Notes under the pieces: generated by a model
Told to the model about the DNA's origin: nothing
Database searches by the model: none
The model's input: only the letters and a program-made list of their open reading frames with translations
Origin: Paenisporosarcina sp. HGH0030
Lineage (GTDB): Bacteria; Bacillota; Bacilli; Bacillales_A; Planococcaceae
Length of the DNA: 64,000 nucleotides
NCBI RefSeq assembly: GCF_000411295.1
Contig: NZ_KE150421.1
Location: 2,290,188 to 2,354,187, forward strand
Direction of reading: 5' to 3'
Program-made: the position numbers and the translations under genes
Shown here: one piece after another, positions 55,552 through 64,000 of the stretch
Layout: each line of letters opens with the position of its first letter
How positions within the stretch are numbered: the first letter of the stretch is position 1

Positions 55552-56346
55552 TTAGATTAATAATTCACCCCATAATATCCGTACCGCTGTACCTGCAATG
55601 GCAACATCTTTTTCTTTTGGTGTTACGTATAATAACCCACCTCGTTTTGAAAGCTGTTTGCTGACAATACTTTCTATTGATAACTTTTCACACCAGTAAG
55701 GTCCTAATGCACCGTGGGTAGAACCATTTACATGGTCTTCATCAATGCCCTGTGCTGGTGAAAAAAATCTAGAGACAATATCAATTCCCTCCTCATTAGA
55801 CATACTCGTGATACAAACACCACGTACAGGAAACTGTTTCATTGCAGAAAAATCAGGTTCAAAATCTGCAATGTATTCTTCATGACTTAGTTCCACAATA
55901 TAATCCAAATCTGTTTTCCCTACATATTTCGGTTTCGTACCGAGCCATTCTTCAAGTTCTGAAGGACATTCAATCTCTTCTAATTGGTACTTCTTAATTG
56001 TTATTTCTACCAGTTCATTAAACCATCTTGCTTGCAAAGGACCGCTTAAAGTCTGGAATGTAATAGGGGAATCTAAGGGTAAAATCGATTGTTGCCAAAC
56101 AATAAAAGCACTGGCTATTGTTCCATGTCCACAAATCGGAATTTCCATCTCTGGAGTAAACCATTTAAGAAAAAAATCATTCCCCCTTTTTTGGACAAAA
56201 GCTGTTGTTGGTACGGGTATCTCCTGAGCAATTTTTTGCATGGTCAACTCAGATATTGTTGAATCCAGTAAACATACTGCCGCGGGATTTCCCTTGTAAA
56301 GATCTGTAGTAAATGCATTTACGATAAAATACGTGACTCTGTTCAA
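55552..56346 (-). CDS. PhzF family isomerase-like protein
   Basis: 264 residues from a TTG at 56346 that follows GAGGTGGGAGAG. The N-terminus YFIVNAFTTDLYKGNPAAVCLL, then TPEMEIPICGHGTIAS and VNGSTHGALGPYW (in separate blocks) fit the PhzF/DapF-fold family; the catalytic Glu region lies near residue 45. Substrate unknown; no phenazine genes nearby. An apparent longer frame to 56445 runs through an R repeat and is rejected. Confidence 0.82.
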   Translation of the reverse strand: MNRVTYFIVNAFTTDLYKGNPAAVCLLDSTISELTMQKIAQEIPVPTTAFVQKRGNDFFLKWFTPEMEIPICGHGTIASAFIVWQQSILPLDSPITFQTLSGPLQARWFNELVEITIKKYQLEEIECPSELEEWLGTKPKYVGKTDLDYIVELSHEEYIADFEPDFSAMKQFPVRGVCITSMSNEEGIDIVSRFFSPAQGIDEDHVNGSTHGALGPYWCEKLSIESIVSKQLSKRGGLLYVTPKEKDVAIAGTAVRILWGELLI

Positions 56347-56387
56347 CTCTCCCACCTCATTCTTCGTTACTAATATAAATTTATTTT

Positions 56388-56410
56388 CATTAACCTGCCC
56401 CGTTAGCCAT
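56388..56410. repeat. Partial R repeat
   Basis: CATTAACCTGCCCCGTTAGCC: the core and inner arms are intact, the outer arms lost. It lies 40 bases upstream of the phzF-like start. Confidence 0.75.
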
Positions 56411-56456
56411 CCATACAACAAAAAACACTGTGCCATAGAGCCCAACCGTTAGTAAC

Positions 56457-57122
56457 TCACATCATTTTATCATTGGTTTTTATTGAACTAAACTGCCCTT
56501 TAGTTGTATCGCAGCAACTTAGAAGAGGTTTTATATGTATGATTCCTTTTTGAATTGATGTCTCTATGTATCCAATGATTTGCTCAAAAGTAAAAACGTT
56601 TAATTGTTGTTTACTGTGTGTATTTTCATATTTCATATCTTCTAAAACATATGGAATAAAGTCACTAATGTCTTTTGAGTGTACTTCTTCAATATCTATA
56701 ACTGAACCATTACTATCAAAAATCTCTTTAATTCCATCTGCGACTCCATAATAATCCAATAACAACCCATTTAGAGTTTGAAAATCCCCATGATACAGAT
56801 TTAAAATATTTTTATCGTTTTCCATCCTGTTTTTTAACCACGGTAAATAAAACCCCTTTAACCACAAGTCATCTGCGATGAGATGTGAATAATACCCTAA
56901 AATAAATGAATTATTTTTAACAGAACTGTATTTTTCAATAAAATTTTCATAATCCACATTTCTTGAATAATCATCTACTTCGCCTGAAAAGAAATGTGAT
57001 AACTCTTTAGGAGACACCGCATCTGGTGCTATCCCTCCTAATATAAATGAAGCTTTATCTGATATTGAAACTGATTCAGTAATCTTATAGGCTATAATAC
57101 TATGCATAATTCTTGAACCCAT
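56457..57122 (-). CDS. Zinc-dependent phospholipase C-like hydrolase; C-terminus from a repeat
   Basis: 221 residues. MHSIIAYKI, FILGGIAPDAVSPKELSHFF and FILGYYSHLIADDLWLKGFY match the ZnDep_PLPC-type hydrolases common in Bacillus; His and Asp residues in these blocks would bind metal. The function is unknown. The last 17 or so residues (after SCCDTTKGQFS) are encoded by the R repeat at 56480-56509 and the bases beyond it, so the native C-terminus has been replaced. The ATG follows AAGG at a usual distance. Confidence 0.7.
   Translation of the reverse strand: MGSRIMHSIIAYKITESVSISDKASFILGGIAPDAVSPKELSHFFSGEVDDYSRNVDYENFIEKYSSVKNNSFILGYYSHLIADDLWLKGFYLPWLKNRMENDKNILNLYHGDFQTLNGLLLDYYGVADGIKEIFDSNGSVIDIEEVHSKDISDFIPYVLEDMKYENTHSKQQLNVFTFEQIIGYIETSIQKGIIHIKPLLSCCDTTKGQFSSIKTNDKMM
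56480..56509. repeat. R repeat inside the 3' end of a gene
   Basis: Arms TATTGAACTAA and TTAGTTGTA around ACTGCCCT; it is read through as the last codons of the hydrolase gene. Last copy on the right; none are seen from here to 64000. Confidence 0.8.
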
Positions 57123-57309
57123 AATAACCTTCCTTCACATTTTTTTAGTGATTTTCTTCTTACAAAAATGAAAACTTCTTGCCCACTCCTTTCTATTCTC
57201 CTCTGGCATTTCAATCTCCTTTAATATGGAAAAAGAAGGCATTTGGTTTTTAGATGACGAATACAATAATGATTAAATCCTTTTCTTACGAATTAAGGAG
57301 GCATGAAGA

Positions 57310-57771
57310 ATGGAGGTTGACCATTCATTAGAGTTTATTGAGTTCCTCCATTTAAATGAGGATGAATTACATCCATATGAACCATTGGCAGGATCCTATG
57401 CAATCATTCAAATTAATCATAAGGTGCTTTTTGCATTTAATCGATTTCGGAAACGGTGGGAGTTGCCGGCAGGTAAAAGAGAAATAAATGAAACTGCTAA
57501 AGAATGTGCCATCCGAGAATTGTTTGAAGAAACAGGACAAACGGTGCCGAATTTAAAATTTCAAGGATTAGCCAAAATCCGTAATCTGAACTCACAACAT
57601 ATAAAATACAACCCTATTTACTTTTGTAAAGTTGCAAACTTAACTACTTTTATTCCGAATGACGAAATGGAATGTATCACTCTATGGGATTTGTCTAGTG
57701 ATATAGGACCTGTAGATGACGTAGATTTAAAAATTTGGATAGCGTTAAAACATAGTCTTTGTAGCAATTAG
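57310..57771 (+). CDS. Nudix hydrolase
   Basis: 153 residues with a complete Nudix box: G-K-R-E-I-N-E-T-A-K-E then CAIRELFEETGQ. It hydrolyses a nucleoside diphosphate linked to another group; substrate unknown, perhaps ADP-ribose or an oxidised nucleotide. GGAGG precedes the ATG. The remnant of a YciI-like gene starts six bases after its stop. Confidence 0.85.
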   Translation: MEVDHSLEFIEFLHLNEDELHPYEPLAGSYAIIQINHKVLFAFNRFRKRWELPAGKREINETAKECAIRELFEETGQTVPNLKFQGLAKIRNLNSQHIKYNPIYFCKVANLTTFIPNDEMECITLWDLSSDIGPVDDVDLKIWIALKHSLCSN

Positions 57772-57776
57772 AGGAG

Positions 57777-57947
57777 ATGAAACAATCAGCAGGTCCCTTC
57801 ATGGACCATACCGGTGGTTTGGTAATAGTGGATGTTAATGAATTGAAAGATGCAGAAGAAATTGCAAAGAATGATCCTGCTGTACTTGAGAATAAATTCA
57901 CCTATGTCGTTCACCCTTTGGAACCTTTGGAAGGTATTTTCAGGTAA
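57777..57947 (+). pseudogene. YciI-like protein fragment
   Basis: 56 codons: AGPFMDHTGGLVIVDVNELK, then AEEIAKNDPAVLENKFTYVV and HPLEP. This is the C-terminal half of a YCII-related protein; the normal first 35-40 residues are absent. The ATG is directly preceded by GAGGAG, so it may still be translated, but the N-terminal active part is lost. Confidence 0.6.
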
Positions 57948-58019
57948 ATACAAATTAATTACTTCAAATGACATCTAATAGGATTATCAATACATTCTCT
58001 AGTAACGGAGGATTTTAAC

Positions 58020-58517
58020 ATGACAACGACCTATGTAAACTGGGGGAAGTCTCGAATAAAATTAACCTGGATATCGTCTTACACACTGCCTCAACCTGAA
58101 TTAATAACAAGTGTGCATGCTTTTTGCTTTCATCAAGACAAATTGCTGTTAGTGGATATAAAAAACCGCGGATGGAATTTTCCTGGTGGGCATATTGAAC
58201 AAAATGAATCACCACTTGAATGCGTGAAACGTGAAGTGATGGAGGAAGCGTGTGTTGAGGGAGATTGCACGTACCTTGGCTATGTTGAAGTCAACCACAG
58301 TGAAAACCCAGCTTGGAATAGCAATAGTCCCTATCCTTTAATAGGATATCAAGCCATGTATCGAATGGATATTACTCGCATACTTCCGTTTGATGCCATT
58401 TACGAATCTGCTCAAAGGATTTTTATCCAGCCTTTTGAAGTTACCCTGCATTGTGAAGATTGGCATGAAGTTTATGCAGACATTCTGCGTAAAGCGTTGT
58501 CATTTGAAATTAAGTGA
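58020..58517 (+). CDS. Nudix hydrolase
   Basis: 165 residues. Nudix box GGHIEQNESPLECVKREVME followed by EAC fits the consensus except for Ala in place of the usual Thr/Gly. GGAGG lies ten bases before the ATG. Substrate unknown. It may belong with the other two Nudix genes in the neighbourhood as house-cleaning enzymes. Confidence 0.85.
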   Translation: MTTTYVNWGKSRIKLTWISSYTLPQPELITSVHAFCFHQDKLLLVDIKNRGWNFPGGHIEQNESPLECVKREVMEEACVEGDCTYLGYVEVNHSENPAWNSNSPYPLIGYQAMYRMDITRILPFDAIYESAQRIFIQPFEVTLHCEDWHEVYADILRKALSFEIK

Positions 58518-58615
58518 ACTAATGAAGAGGCTTTAAAAGAACGGCTGAGAATAATCATGTTAGATGGAAAGAGAAACGAACATATATAAAGAGGAATTGC
58601 AGACAGGAGGAGTCT

Positions 58616-59395
58616 ATGCAAAACGAAATCGGAAGCCTTATTTTCAGAAAGTTAGTAACAACGTTTGTCGCCACCACAATTTCTTCTTTGTTGCTCGCTA
58701 TTCTCAGCACACAAGGACCTATAGAAACCATATACAACCAAGGGGAACATTTCATCGGATGGTTTCTTATTTTCTTTATGTACATCGGGGCTATCATTCT
58801 TATTTACGGGAATTTGGTTTCTGTAGGGATGGAGTATTTTCAGCGGAAATGGTTTAAACAACACGATTGGCTCTATGTGTTAATCCTTAGTCTTTTTGGC
58901 TTAGCAAACGGGTTGTTTTTTCAAGAAAGACAGTTTGCTTTAGCTGGGATGTTGGCTGCTTTGTTATATGCGATGATAGACAAATGGTTTTATAAAAGAG
59001 TGGCAGAAAGTAAAAGTATTAAATGGTTTTTCCTCTTACCCCTTGCCTCCCTTCTGATAGTATGGGCATATTTCCATGTTACTTCGCCACTCTTGCCCCC
59101 TTTTACAAAAGGAGATGCCATAGAATTCGCAACTTCTGGAGATGGAACGATAATCGATCATTTTCCTAGAGAAGTTGGTCAGTGGGAAGGCAAGATTAAT
59201 GGTTATCAAGTGACTAGAGAAAGTAATGCAAAGGAAATCGGAAAGGAAATTTATCTAGTTACCTTTACAGAACGTTGGCGTTGGAGTCAACGTGCTGGAG
59301 AAGGTATTTATACTATATCCTATAAAGTTGAACGAGGAAGTTTGACTGCACATAGTGAAAAAGGCCAATTGCCTCCTTACTATAGCGGGAATTAG
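58616..59395 (+). CDS. Membrane protein with C-terminal soluble domain
   Basis: 259 residues: five hydrophobic segments in the first 160 residues, then a soluble, probably extracytoplasmic domain (WRWSQRAGEGIYTISYKVER). I do not recognise the family. AGGAGG lies seven bases before the ATG. Confidence 0.65.
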   Translation: MQNEIGSLIFRKLVTTFVATTISSLLLAILSTQGPIETIYNQGEHFIGWFLIFFMYIGAIILIYGNLVSVGMEYFQRKWFKQHDWLYVLILSLFGLANGLFFQERQFALAGMLAALLYAMIDKWFYKRVAESKSIKWFFLLPLASLLIVWAYFHVTSPLLPPFTKGDAIEFATSGDGTIIDHFPREVGQWEGKINGYQVTRESNAKEIGKEIYLVTFTERWRWSQRAGEGIYTISYKVERGSLTAHSEKGQLPPYYSGN

Positions 59396-59544
59396 GTCGG
59401 TTCTTAAGTAAGATTAAAAGGCTACCGTGAAGTGAAATCATCCTCAAGAATAAGTCAAAAAACAGACGCATTCTTACTAAAGAAAGCGTCCTATTTGTTA
59501 TTATTCAAGTATTCTAAAACTACTTTTGATTGCTCAAACGTTTT

Positions 59545-59637
59545 TTATCCTGTATAGCTAACTTTTCCAGTCTCAACTAATTCCTTCAGTCCCATGAACA
59601 TTAAATTCCAACCATGTTCAGCTTTCTTTTTTACTTT
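59545..59637 (-). pseudogene. SRPBCC/AHSA1-type protein fragment
   Basis: 30 codons reading KKKAEHGWNLMFMGLKELVE then TGKVSYTG and a stop, the typical C-terminal helix of an AHSA1/SRPBCC domain. A stop codon lies directly upstream and the rest of the gene is missing. Confidence 0.55.
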
Positions 59638-59656
59638 CTAAAACTCATTCTCAAGA

Positions 59657-60070
59657 TTAGCCATAAAACTCAATATGTTCTTTCTCGTTTTTGTAATACT
59701 CCAGTCGATCCTGCAATGTGCCCGTGTGAAATTCAAACTTATGTCCATCCAAGTCTTCAAAGTAAATGGACTTTTTATCCCGCTCATCCCGCTCCCTGCC
59801 AGGCAAAATCGAAACGTTCAATTGGTTCAGCCTGACTAGTGTTTCTTCATATTCTTCCTCGGTAATTGTGAAAGCCATATGTGTGTAGGATTCCTTTATT
59901 TCATTTCGCGGAATGTCGGTTTCCTCGTTTAGTGCTAGCCATAATCCTTCCAAATCAAAATACGCTGTTTTTCTGCCTTTCATCATTAGCTTGGCTCCGA
60001 ATACTTCCTCATAAAATCTAATAGAACTTTCCAAATCAGAAACGGAAAACAACAAATGGTTTATTTTCAT
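59657..60070 (-). CDS. fosB: Metallothiol transferase FosB (fosfomycin resistance type)
   Basis: 137 residues with very strong similarity in pattern to B. subtilis Fos[55 protein letters not shown] and [19 protein letters not shown] (listed as blocks). The metal ligands are H5, H64 and E113. FosB adds bacillithiol to fosfomycin. It overlaps the upstream NIPSNAP-Nudix gene by four bases (ATGA), so the two are co-expressed. Confidence 0.93.
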   Translation of the reverse strand: MKINHLLFSVSDLESSIRFYEEVFGAKLMMKGRKTAYFDLEGLWLALNEETDIPRNEIKESYTHMAFTITEEEYEETLVRLNQLNVSILPGRERDERDKKSIYFEDLDGHKFEFHTGTLQDRLEYYKNEKEHIEFYG

Positions 60071-60834
60071 TCCTTACTATCCACTCGTTCAAGCAAACGA
60101 TAAGGTTTTGTTTCGTACGATTCGTATGCGACATTTCCAGGTTTCATGGCATCATGAATACGAGTAGCAAATTGCTCTCTTGTAACCCATTCGTTGATAT
60201 TCGTTTCATTCAATTCAACAAACTGAACGTCTATCGTTTCGCCCGGTTGTGGTGTAGGTGTCCCTGCTACCGCCTTCCCTGCATATACAATACAAAAAAC
60301 TCCGCTAGTGACATTTTGATAAACGCCGACCATGTCCCCAATTTTCGCATGGATTCCCGTTTCTTCAAATATTTCTCTTGCAACGGCTTTTTTTAAACTC
60401 TCACCCGGTTCAACTCGTCCCCCTGGCATTTCATATGTATCGGATCTGTGACCATTTCGAACCAACAATACTTCCCCCGCTTCATTTTGAATGAAAGCAG
60501 AGACCGCCACCACATATCGCGGAGTTGAATAATCACCTGTCCATTCCATAAAATCTTCAGAGCTTGTCTCAAATAATGGTGGTAATGTTTTTCGGAAGTT
60601 TTGTGCCGTTTCATGAAGTTCAGAAACCCGAATCTCCTGATCCACACGCTCAAAATCCTCGCGGTCACGGTAACCCCACATAGCCATAATTTCTGTTTTA
60701 TCCACGTTCACCCAACGCCCTATTAAACGTGCACCATGCGTTAATTGATTCGGCAATAAATAGGTGTGGAAAAAGTGATTAAACGTCTCCAGCATTTCAG
60801 GTTTAATGGTGTACATTTTTCTTCGAAATAGCAT
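60067..60834 (-). CDS. NIPSNAP-like/Nudix fusion protein
   Basis: 255 residues in two parts. Residues 1-105 look like a NIPSNAP/Dabb ferredoxin-like domain ([20 protein letters not shown], then [19 protein letters not shown]); residues 105-255 form a Nudix hydrolase with a complete box ([20 protein letters not shown], then ETGI). The combination is unusual to me. It overlaps fosB by four bases. The ATG lacks a strong site. Confidence 0.78.
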   Translation of the reverse strand: MLFRRKMYTIKPEMLETFNHFFHTYLLPNQLTHGARLIGRWVNVDKTEIMAMWGYRDREDFERVDQEIRVSELHETAQNFRKTLPPLFETSSEDFMEWTGDYSTPRYVVAVSAFIQNEAGEVLLVRNGHRSDTYEMPGGRVEPGESLKKAVAREIFEETGIHAKIGDMVGVYQNVTSGVFCIVYAGKAVAGTPTPQPGETIDVQFVELNETNINEWVTREQFATRIHDAMKPGNVAYESYETKPYRLLERVDSKE

Positions 60835-60858
60835 ACGATACCCGCTTTCAATTAAAGA

Positions 60859-61065
60859 TTAATCTTCTTTTTTAGGTTTGGTTTCTTCATATTCAATCTC
60901 ATGCTTTGTATCGTGAAGCGATGACGCATTATTATCATCTTTCTTTCCTTCCATTGCATCATCAAATGGCATGTAATGATTCATTGGTAAGCGACGTTTA
61001 GTTCCCAATCTCCAAAGTGTCCAAGCAATCACACCGATTAATATTGCTAAAAATATGTAGCCCAT
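60859..61065 (-). CDS. Small single-span protein (DUF3951-like)
   Basis: 68 residues: one N-terminal membrane segment, then RRLPMNHYMPFDDAM and a charged tail. The segment x-P-x-N-x-Y-x-P-F-D fits DUF3951, a family of unknown function. AAGGAG precedes the ATG. Confidence 0.65.
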   Translation of the reverse strand: MGYIFLAILIGVIAWTLWRLGTKRRLPMNHYMPFDDAMEGKKDDNNASSLHDTKHEIEYEETKPKKED

Positions 61066-61181
61066 CCCGTCACTCCTTTTAGTTGATTGTACTTTATCCG
61101 TCTCTTATGAGTTAGGGTTAAATCTATTTCATAACTTTTCTACAAACACTAGGAAATCCCCTTTAATTCTCTTGCGCAGCA

Positions 61182-61240
61182 TTTATTCCCTTTCAATTTG
61201 GTTTGTTCCTTTTCACGAGGGGTTTCTTCCCTTCCGGTCA
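61182..61240 (-). repeat. Tandem 20-21-bp units (core RGGAANAAA)
   Basis: On the plus strand TTTATTCCC (61182), TTTGTTCCT (61202) and TTTCTTCCC (61223) are spaced 20 and 21 bp. On the minus strand the core is GGAA.AAA, like the units after the trp operon. They lie beyond the terminator of the DUF779 gene. Confidence 0.6.
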
Positions 61241-61244
61241 TTAC

Positions 61245-61291
61245 AAAAAAACCGCAATGCCTCAAGTTTTCACTCGAAACATAACGGTTTT
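61245..61291 (-). terminator. Terminator of the aldehyde dehydrogenase-DUF779 operon
   Basis: Outer stem AAAACCGTTATG / CATTGCGGTTTT and a short inner CGAGT / ACTTG stem; seven T on the minus strand. Confidence 0.78.
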
Positions 61292-61300
61292 CAAAAACTA

Positions 61301-61666
61301 TTAATTTGAGCTTGCTTGAATTTCTTTATTCTCTTCAGCCGTGAACGCGCGAGATCTAGTCAGAAACCTTTTCCCTTCCACGCCTTCCAGTGAAAACATG
61401 CCGCCTCGACCGTCTACCACATCAATAATTAACTGAGTATGTTTCCAGTAGTCGTATTGGCTCTTATGCATATAGAAGGGACTGTCGCCGATTGAACCGA
61501 GTAGTACATCTTGATCTCCCACTATCAAATCACCTTCCGGGTAGCACATCGGTGCAGACCCATCACAGCAACCTCCCGATTGGTGGAACATGACGGGACC
61601 ATGCTTGCTTTTCAACAACTCGATTAGTTCAAGCGTAGCGTCCGTTGCGATGACACGTTCAATCAT
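61301..61666 (-). CDS. DUF779 protein (aldehyde dehydrogenase partner)
   Basis: 121 residues with the hallmark SGGCCDGSAPMCYPEGD, a Cys-rich loop that may bind metal, and GRGGMFSLEGVEGKRFLTRS. DUF779 genes are often next to acetaldehyde/aldehyde dehydrogenase genes, as here (18 bases downstream of one). The precise role is unknown. Confidence 0.88.
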   Translation of the reverse strand: MIERVIATDATLELIELLKSKHGPVMFHQSGGCCDGSAPMCYPEGDLIVGDQDVLLGSIGDSPFYMHKSQYDYWKHTQLIIDVVDGRGGMFSLEGVEGKRFLTRSRAFTAEENKEIQASSN

Positions 61667-61684
61667 TGGTCATTCCCCTTTCTA

Positions 61685-63205
61685 TCAAAAGAATCCTAAT
61701 TTGTTTTCGTTGTAGCTAACTAACAAGTTTTTCGTTTGTTGGTAATGGTTTAACATCATCAAATGGTTTTCGCGTCCGATACCTGACATTTTGTAACCAC
61801 CGAATGCAGCGTGTGCTGGGTACGCGTGGTAACAGTTTGTCCAAACTCGGCCCGCATGAATAGCACGGCCGAAACGGTATGCTGTGTTCATGTTACGAGA
61901 CCATACGCCAGCACCTAGACCATATAAAGTATCGTTTGCAATTTCAAGTGCCTCTTCTTGCGTTTTGAACGTTGTTACAGAAACAACCGGTCCAAAGATT
62001 TCTTCTTGGAAAATACGCATTTTGTTATTCCCTTTGAAGACAGTTGGCTTCACATAATAGCCACCAGCGAAATCACCTTCAATGTTATTACGCTCTCCAC
62101 CGATTAAGCATACTGCGCCTTCTTGTTTCCCGATATCCAAATAAGACAAGATTTTTTCCAATTGTTCACTTGATGCTTGTGCACCCATCATCGTATTCGG
62201 ATCAAGTGGGTTCCCTGTCTTGATTGCTTCAACACGAGCCAATACTTTTTCCATGAACTTATCATAGATAGATTCCTGGACTAGTGCACGTGAAGGACAT
62301 GTACACACTTCCCCTTGGTTCAATGCGAATAATACAAAGCCTTCTACCGCTTTATCAAGGAAAGCATCGTCTTGGTCCATAATATCTTCGAAGAAAATGT
62401 TCGGTGACTTTCCGCCAAGTTCCAATGTTACCGGAATCAAGTTTTGTGAAGCGTATTGCATGATCATACGGCCTGTAGTTGTTTCACCAGTGAAAGCAAC
62501 TTTGCCAATACGTGGATTCGATGCAAGTGGCTTACCAGCTTCCAAACCGAAACCATTTACAATGTTCATAACACCTGGTGGTAATAAATCGCCCACTAGT
62601 TCAGCAAAGACTAGAATACTAGCTGGTGTTTGCTCAGCTGGTTTCAACACAACACAGTTTCCTGCAGCAAGTGCCGGAGCAAGCTTCCAAACTGCCATTA
62701 ACAATGGGAAGTTCCAAGGAATGATTTGTCCAACCACACCGATTGGCTCATGGAAATGATACGCTACTGTATCGTTATCGATTTGGCTTAAAGATCCTTC
62801 TTGCGCACGAATGGCACCAGCGAAATAACGGAAATGATCGATCGCAAGTGGTAAGTCAGCATTCAATGTTTCACGTACTGCTTTTCCGTTATCCCAAGTC
62901 TCTGCGACAGCCAGCACTTCTAAATTTTCTTCCATGCGATCCGCAATTTTATTTAAAATATTTGCACGTTCAGCTACAGACGTTTTCCCCCAAGCGTCTT
63001 TTGCTGCATGTGCTGCGTCTAATGCTAGTTCAATGTCTTCAGATGTTGAGCGAGCAACTTGAGTGAAACTTTTACCCGTAACTGGTGTCACGTTATCAAA
63101 ATATTCACCTTTAACAGGAGCAGTCCATTGCCCGTTAATATAGTTATCATATTTCTCTTTAAAAGTAACAATTGAACCCTCAGTGTTTGGAAATGCATAT
63201 ACCAT
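61685..63205 (-). CDS. Aldehyde dehydrogenase (acetaldehyde dehydrogenase-like)
   Basis: 506 residues. Catalytic Cys is in [11 protein letters not shown], Glu in [13 protein letters not shown], cofactor loop FTGETTTGR and end motif [15 protein letters not shown]. It matches the AldA/AcoD-type NAD-dependent acetaldehyde dehydrogenases linked to DUF779. The ATG at 63205 follows GGGGGAA; a TTG two codons upstream is the alternative. First gene of a two-gene operon. Confidence 0.92.
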   Translation of the reverse strand: MVYAFPNTEGSIVTFKEKYDNYINGQWTAPVKGEYFDNVTPVTGKSFTQVARSTSEDIELALDAAHAAKDAWGKTSVAERANILNKIADRMEENLEVLAVAETWDNGKAVRETLNADLPLAIDHFRYFAGAIRAQEGSLSQIDNDTVAYHFHEPIGVVGQIIPWNFPLLMAVWKLAPALAAGNCVVLKPAEQTPASILVFAELVGDLLPPGVMNIVNGFGLEAGKPLASNPRIGKVAFTGETTTGRMIMQYASQNLIPVTLELGGKSPNIFFEDIMDQDDAFLDKAVEGFVLFALNQGEVCTCPSRALVQESIYDKFMEKVLARVEAIKTGNPLDPNTMMGAQASSEQLEKILSYLDIGKQEGAVCLIGGERNNIEGDFAGGYYVKPTVFKGNNKMRIFQEEIFGPVVSVTTFKTQEEALEIANDTLYGLGAGVWSRNMNTAYRFGRAIHAGRVWTNCYHAYPAHAAFGGYKMSGIGRENHLMMLNHYQQTKNLLVSYNENKLGFF

Positions 63206-63623
63206 TCTCAAGTTCCCCCTTTAATTTGGCCGACTCATTATTTGTATGCGCTTTTATAATCTAGTATTCAAACAAATTAAGAAGTCCGTACATCTATTAT
63301 TGTCAGATAACATCGAATTTTACAACATATTTGTTTATGAAATATGGCCAAGACTATTCATACTATATTAATCTTCTAAAGAAATTAAAGGCGTGACATT
63401 TATTTCGGACGATTAGAGAAGTTCCCTTCCATTCCTACTCTTTTTTTCATCAACTCTTAACAAACACCGGTAATTATATAGATAGAAACCCTCAAGTAAT
63501 CTTCTCGAATTTTGAATTAGAGTAGACACCCTGATAGTTTGAAATCTTTATTAATAGTCTGCCTATCTCTCATGCCAATGGCGCACATATTATAAACTAT
63601 CTTGCAAGAAAGGAGGTGAACTA
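63206..63623. other. Divergent intergenic region
   Basis: No gene is seen. At 63586-63594 CATATTATA fits the sigma-K -10 pattern CATANNNTA upstream of the collagen-like gene; no -35 was found at the right spacing. Confidence 0.45.
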
Positions 63624-64000
63624 ATGAATAATTATAGAAAAAGAAGAAATTACAAAAGTATTCATCATAAAAATGAAATTGATAGAAATTTGAGGCATAC
63701 ACATAATCATAGTGAACATCAACATCATCATCATCATCATCAAGTACATGCTGAAAGCAACTATCATCATTCCGAAAATATTGATAAAGAAAAAGAATAT
63801 AGCCATTCCAATGAATATAAATGGGATAGGGGGCCACAGGGACCTAGAGGACCTGCGGGACCGATGGGACCTGTTGGGCCTGCTGGGCCTGCTGCAATTG
63901 GACTTTCTGGAATTGACGGAGCTACTGGACCAATTGGACCTGCTGGGCCTCCTGGAACTGACGGAGCTACTGGACCGATGGGACCTGCTGGGCCTGCTGG
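63624..64000 (+). CDS. Collagen-like protein, 5' part (exosporium-type), runs off right edge
   Basis: AGGAGGTGA precedes the ATG at 63624. About 70 residues of basic, His-rich sequence (a run of six His near residue 36) lead into Gly-X-Y triplets starting at [20 protein letters not shown] and continuing to the edge. The triplets are rich in GPA, GPM and GAT. Such proteins form trimeric filaments on spores (BclA-like) or surfaces. The His-rich leader is unlike the usual BclA leader. The length and C-terminal domain are outside the window. Confidence 0.85.
   Translation, partial: MNNYRKRRNYKSIHHKNEIDRNLRHTHNHSEHQHHHHHHQVHAESNYHHSENIDKEKEYSHSNEYKWDRGPQGPRGPAGPMGPVGPAGPAAIGLSGIDGATGPIGPAGPPGTDGATGPMGPAGPA

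Noticed and set aside
55552..56445. Longer PhzF start at 56445
   Set aside because: The extra N-terminal residues are encoded by an R repeat; the TTG at 56346 has a good ribosome site and matches the family start.
37783..56509. CRISPR array
   Set aside because: The R repeats are palindromic and unevenly spaced by hundreds to thousands of bases with genes between; no cas genes.
57225..57275. Tiny ORF MEKEGIWFLDDEYNND
   Set aside because: No ribosome site; 16 residues are too few to support a gene.
1..64000. tRNA or rRNA genes
   Set aside because: None recognised by eye on either strand; a tRNA scan would be decisive.

Overview
The window looks like a chromosomal segment of a low-to-moderate GC, spore-forming Firmicute of the order Bacillales. 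Planococcaceae/Bacillaceae is the most likely placement (inference; no rRNA is present). Support comes from Shine-Dalgarno sites of the AGGAGG type, many TTG/GTG starts, a complete dppABCDE-ykfABCD operon in Bacillus subtilis order, a tryptophan T-box leader, CodY- and Fur-like sites, FosB, YusW-like and YvrJ/SigO-like genes, and a collagen-like (exosporium-type) gene at the right edge.

Layout. 1-8.6 kb holds housekeeping and stress genes: an ABC exporter, a class-A beta-lactamase-fold protein, DUF1232, a TSUP permease, GNATs, a histidine phosphatase, a Fur-box-controlled DoxX protein and an acyl-CoA thioesterase. 8.6-18.5 kb is the dpp-ykf operon on the minus strand: D-aminopeptidase, dipeptide ABC importer and murein-peptide degradation enzymes, so that cell-wall peptides are imported, trimmed and epimerised to usable amino acids. 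It has a sigma-A promoter with a CodY-like box inside it. 18.7-25.6 kb is trpEGDCFBA on the plus strand behind a T-box riboswitch with a UGG specifier. 25.7-35.1 kb holds two lipoproteins, an aldehyde dehydrogenase, DUF4003, an APH-type kinase, an MDR-family oxidoreductase, AAC(3) and a secreted M28 peptidase.

Roughly 35.2-56.5 kb is an accessory region of different character. It contains a bipartite sigma-factor operon (SigO-like, YvrJ, RsoA-like), an array of small immunity-like genes without a visible toxin, a TetX-like monooxygenase, a HupE/UreJ protein, a secreted metallophosphoesterase whose dockerin-like tail has been cut off, a regulator-DUF1963 chimera split by a stop codon, a large Vpr-like subtilase, PhzF and a zinc-hydrolase-like gene. 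About fifteen copies of one palindromic repeat (arms AACTAA / TTAGTT around a CCCG core) occur only here, often touching gene ends, together with two further repeat families and many gene fragments.

56.5-64 kb returns to ordinary content: Nudix hydrolases (one fused to a NIPSNAP-like domain and overlapping fosB), gene remnants, an aldehyde dehydrogenase with its DUF779 partner, and the start of a His-rich collagen-like protein. In the core parts, but not in the accessory region, four genes are followed directly after their terminator by short tandem units with a period of about 21 bp whose sequence differs from locus to locus. This is the least explained structural pattern in the window.
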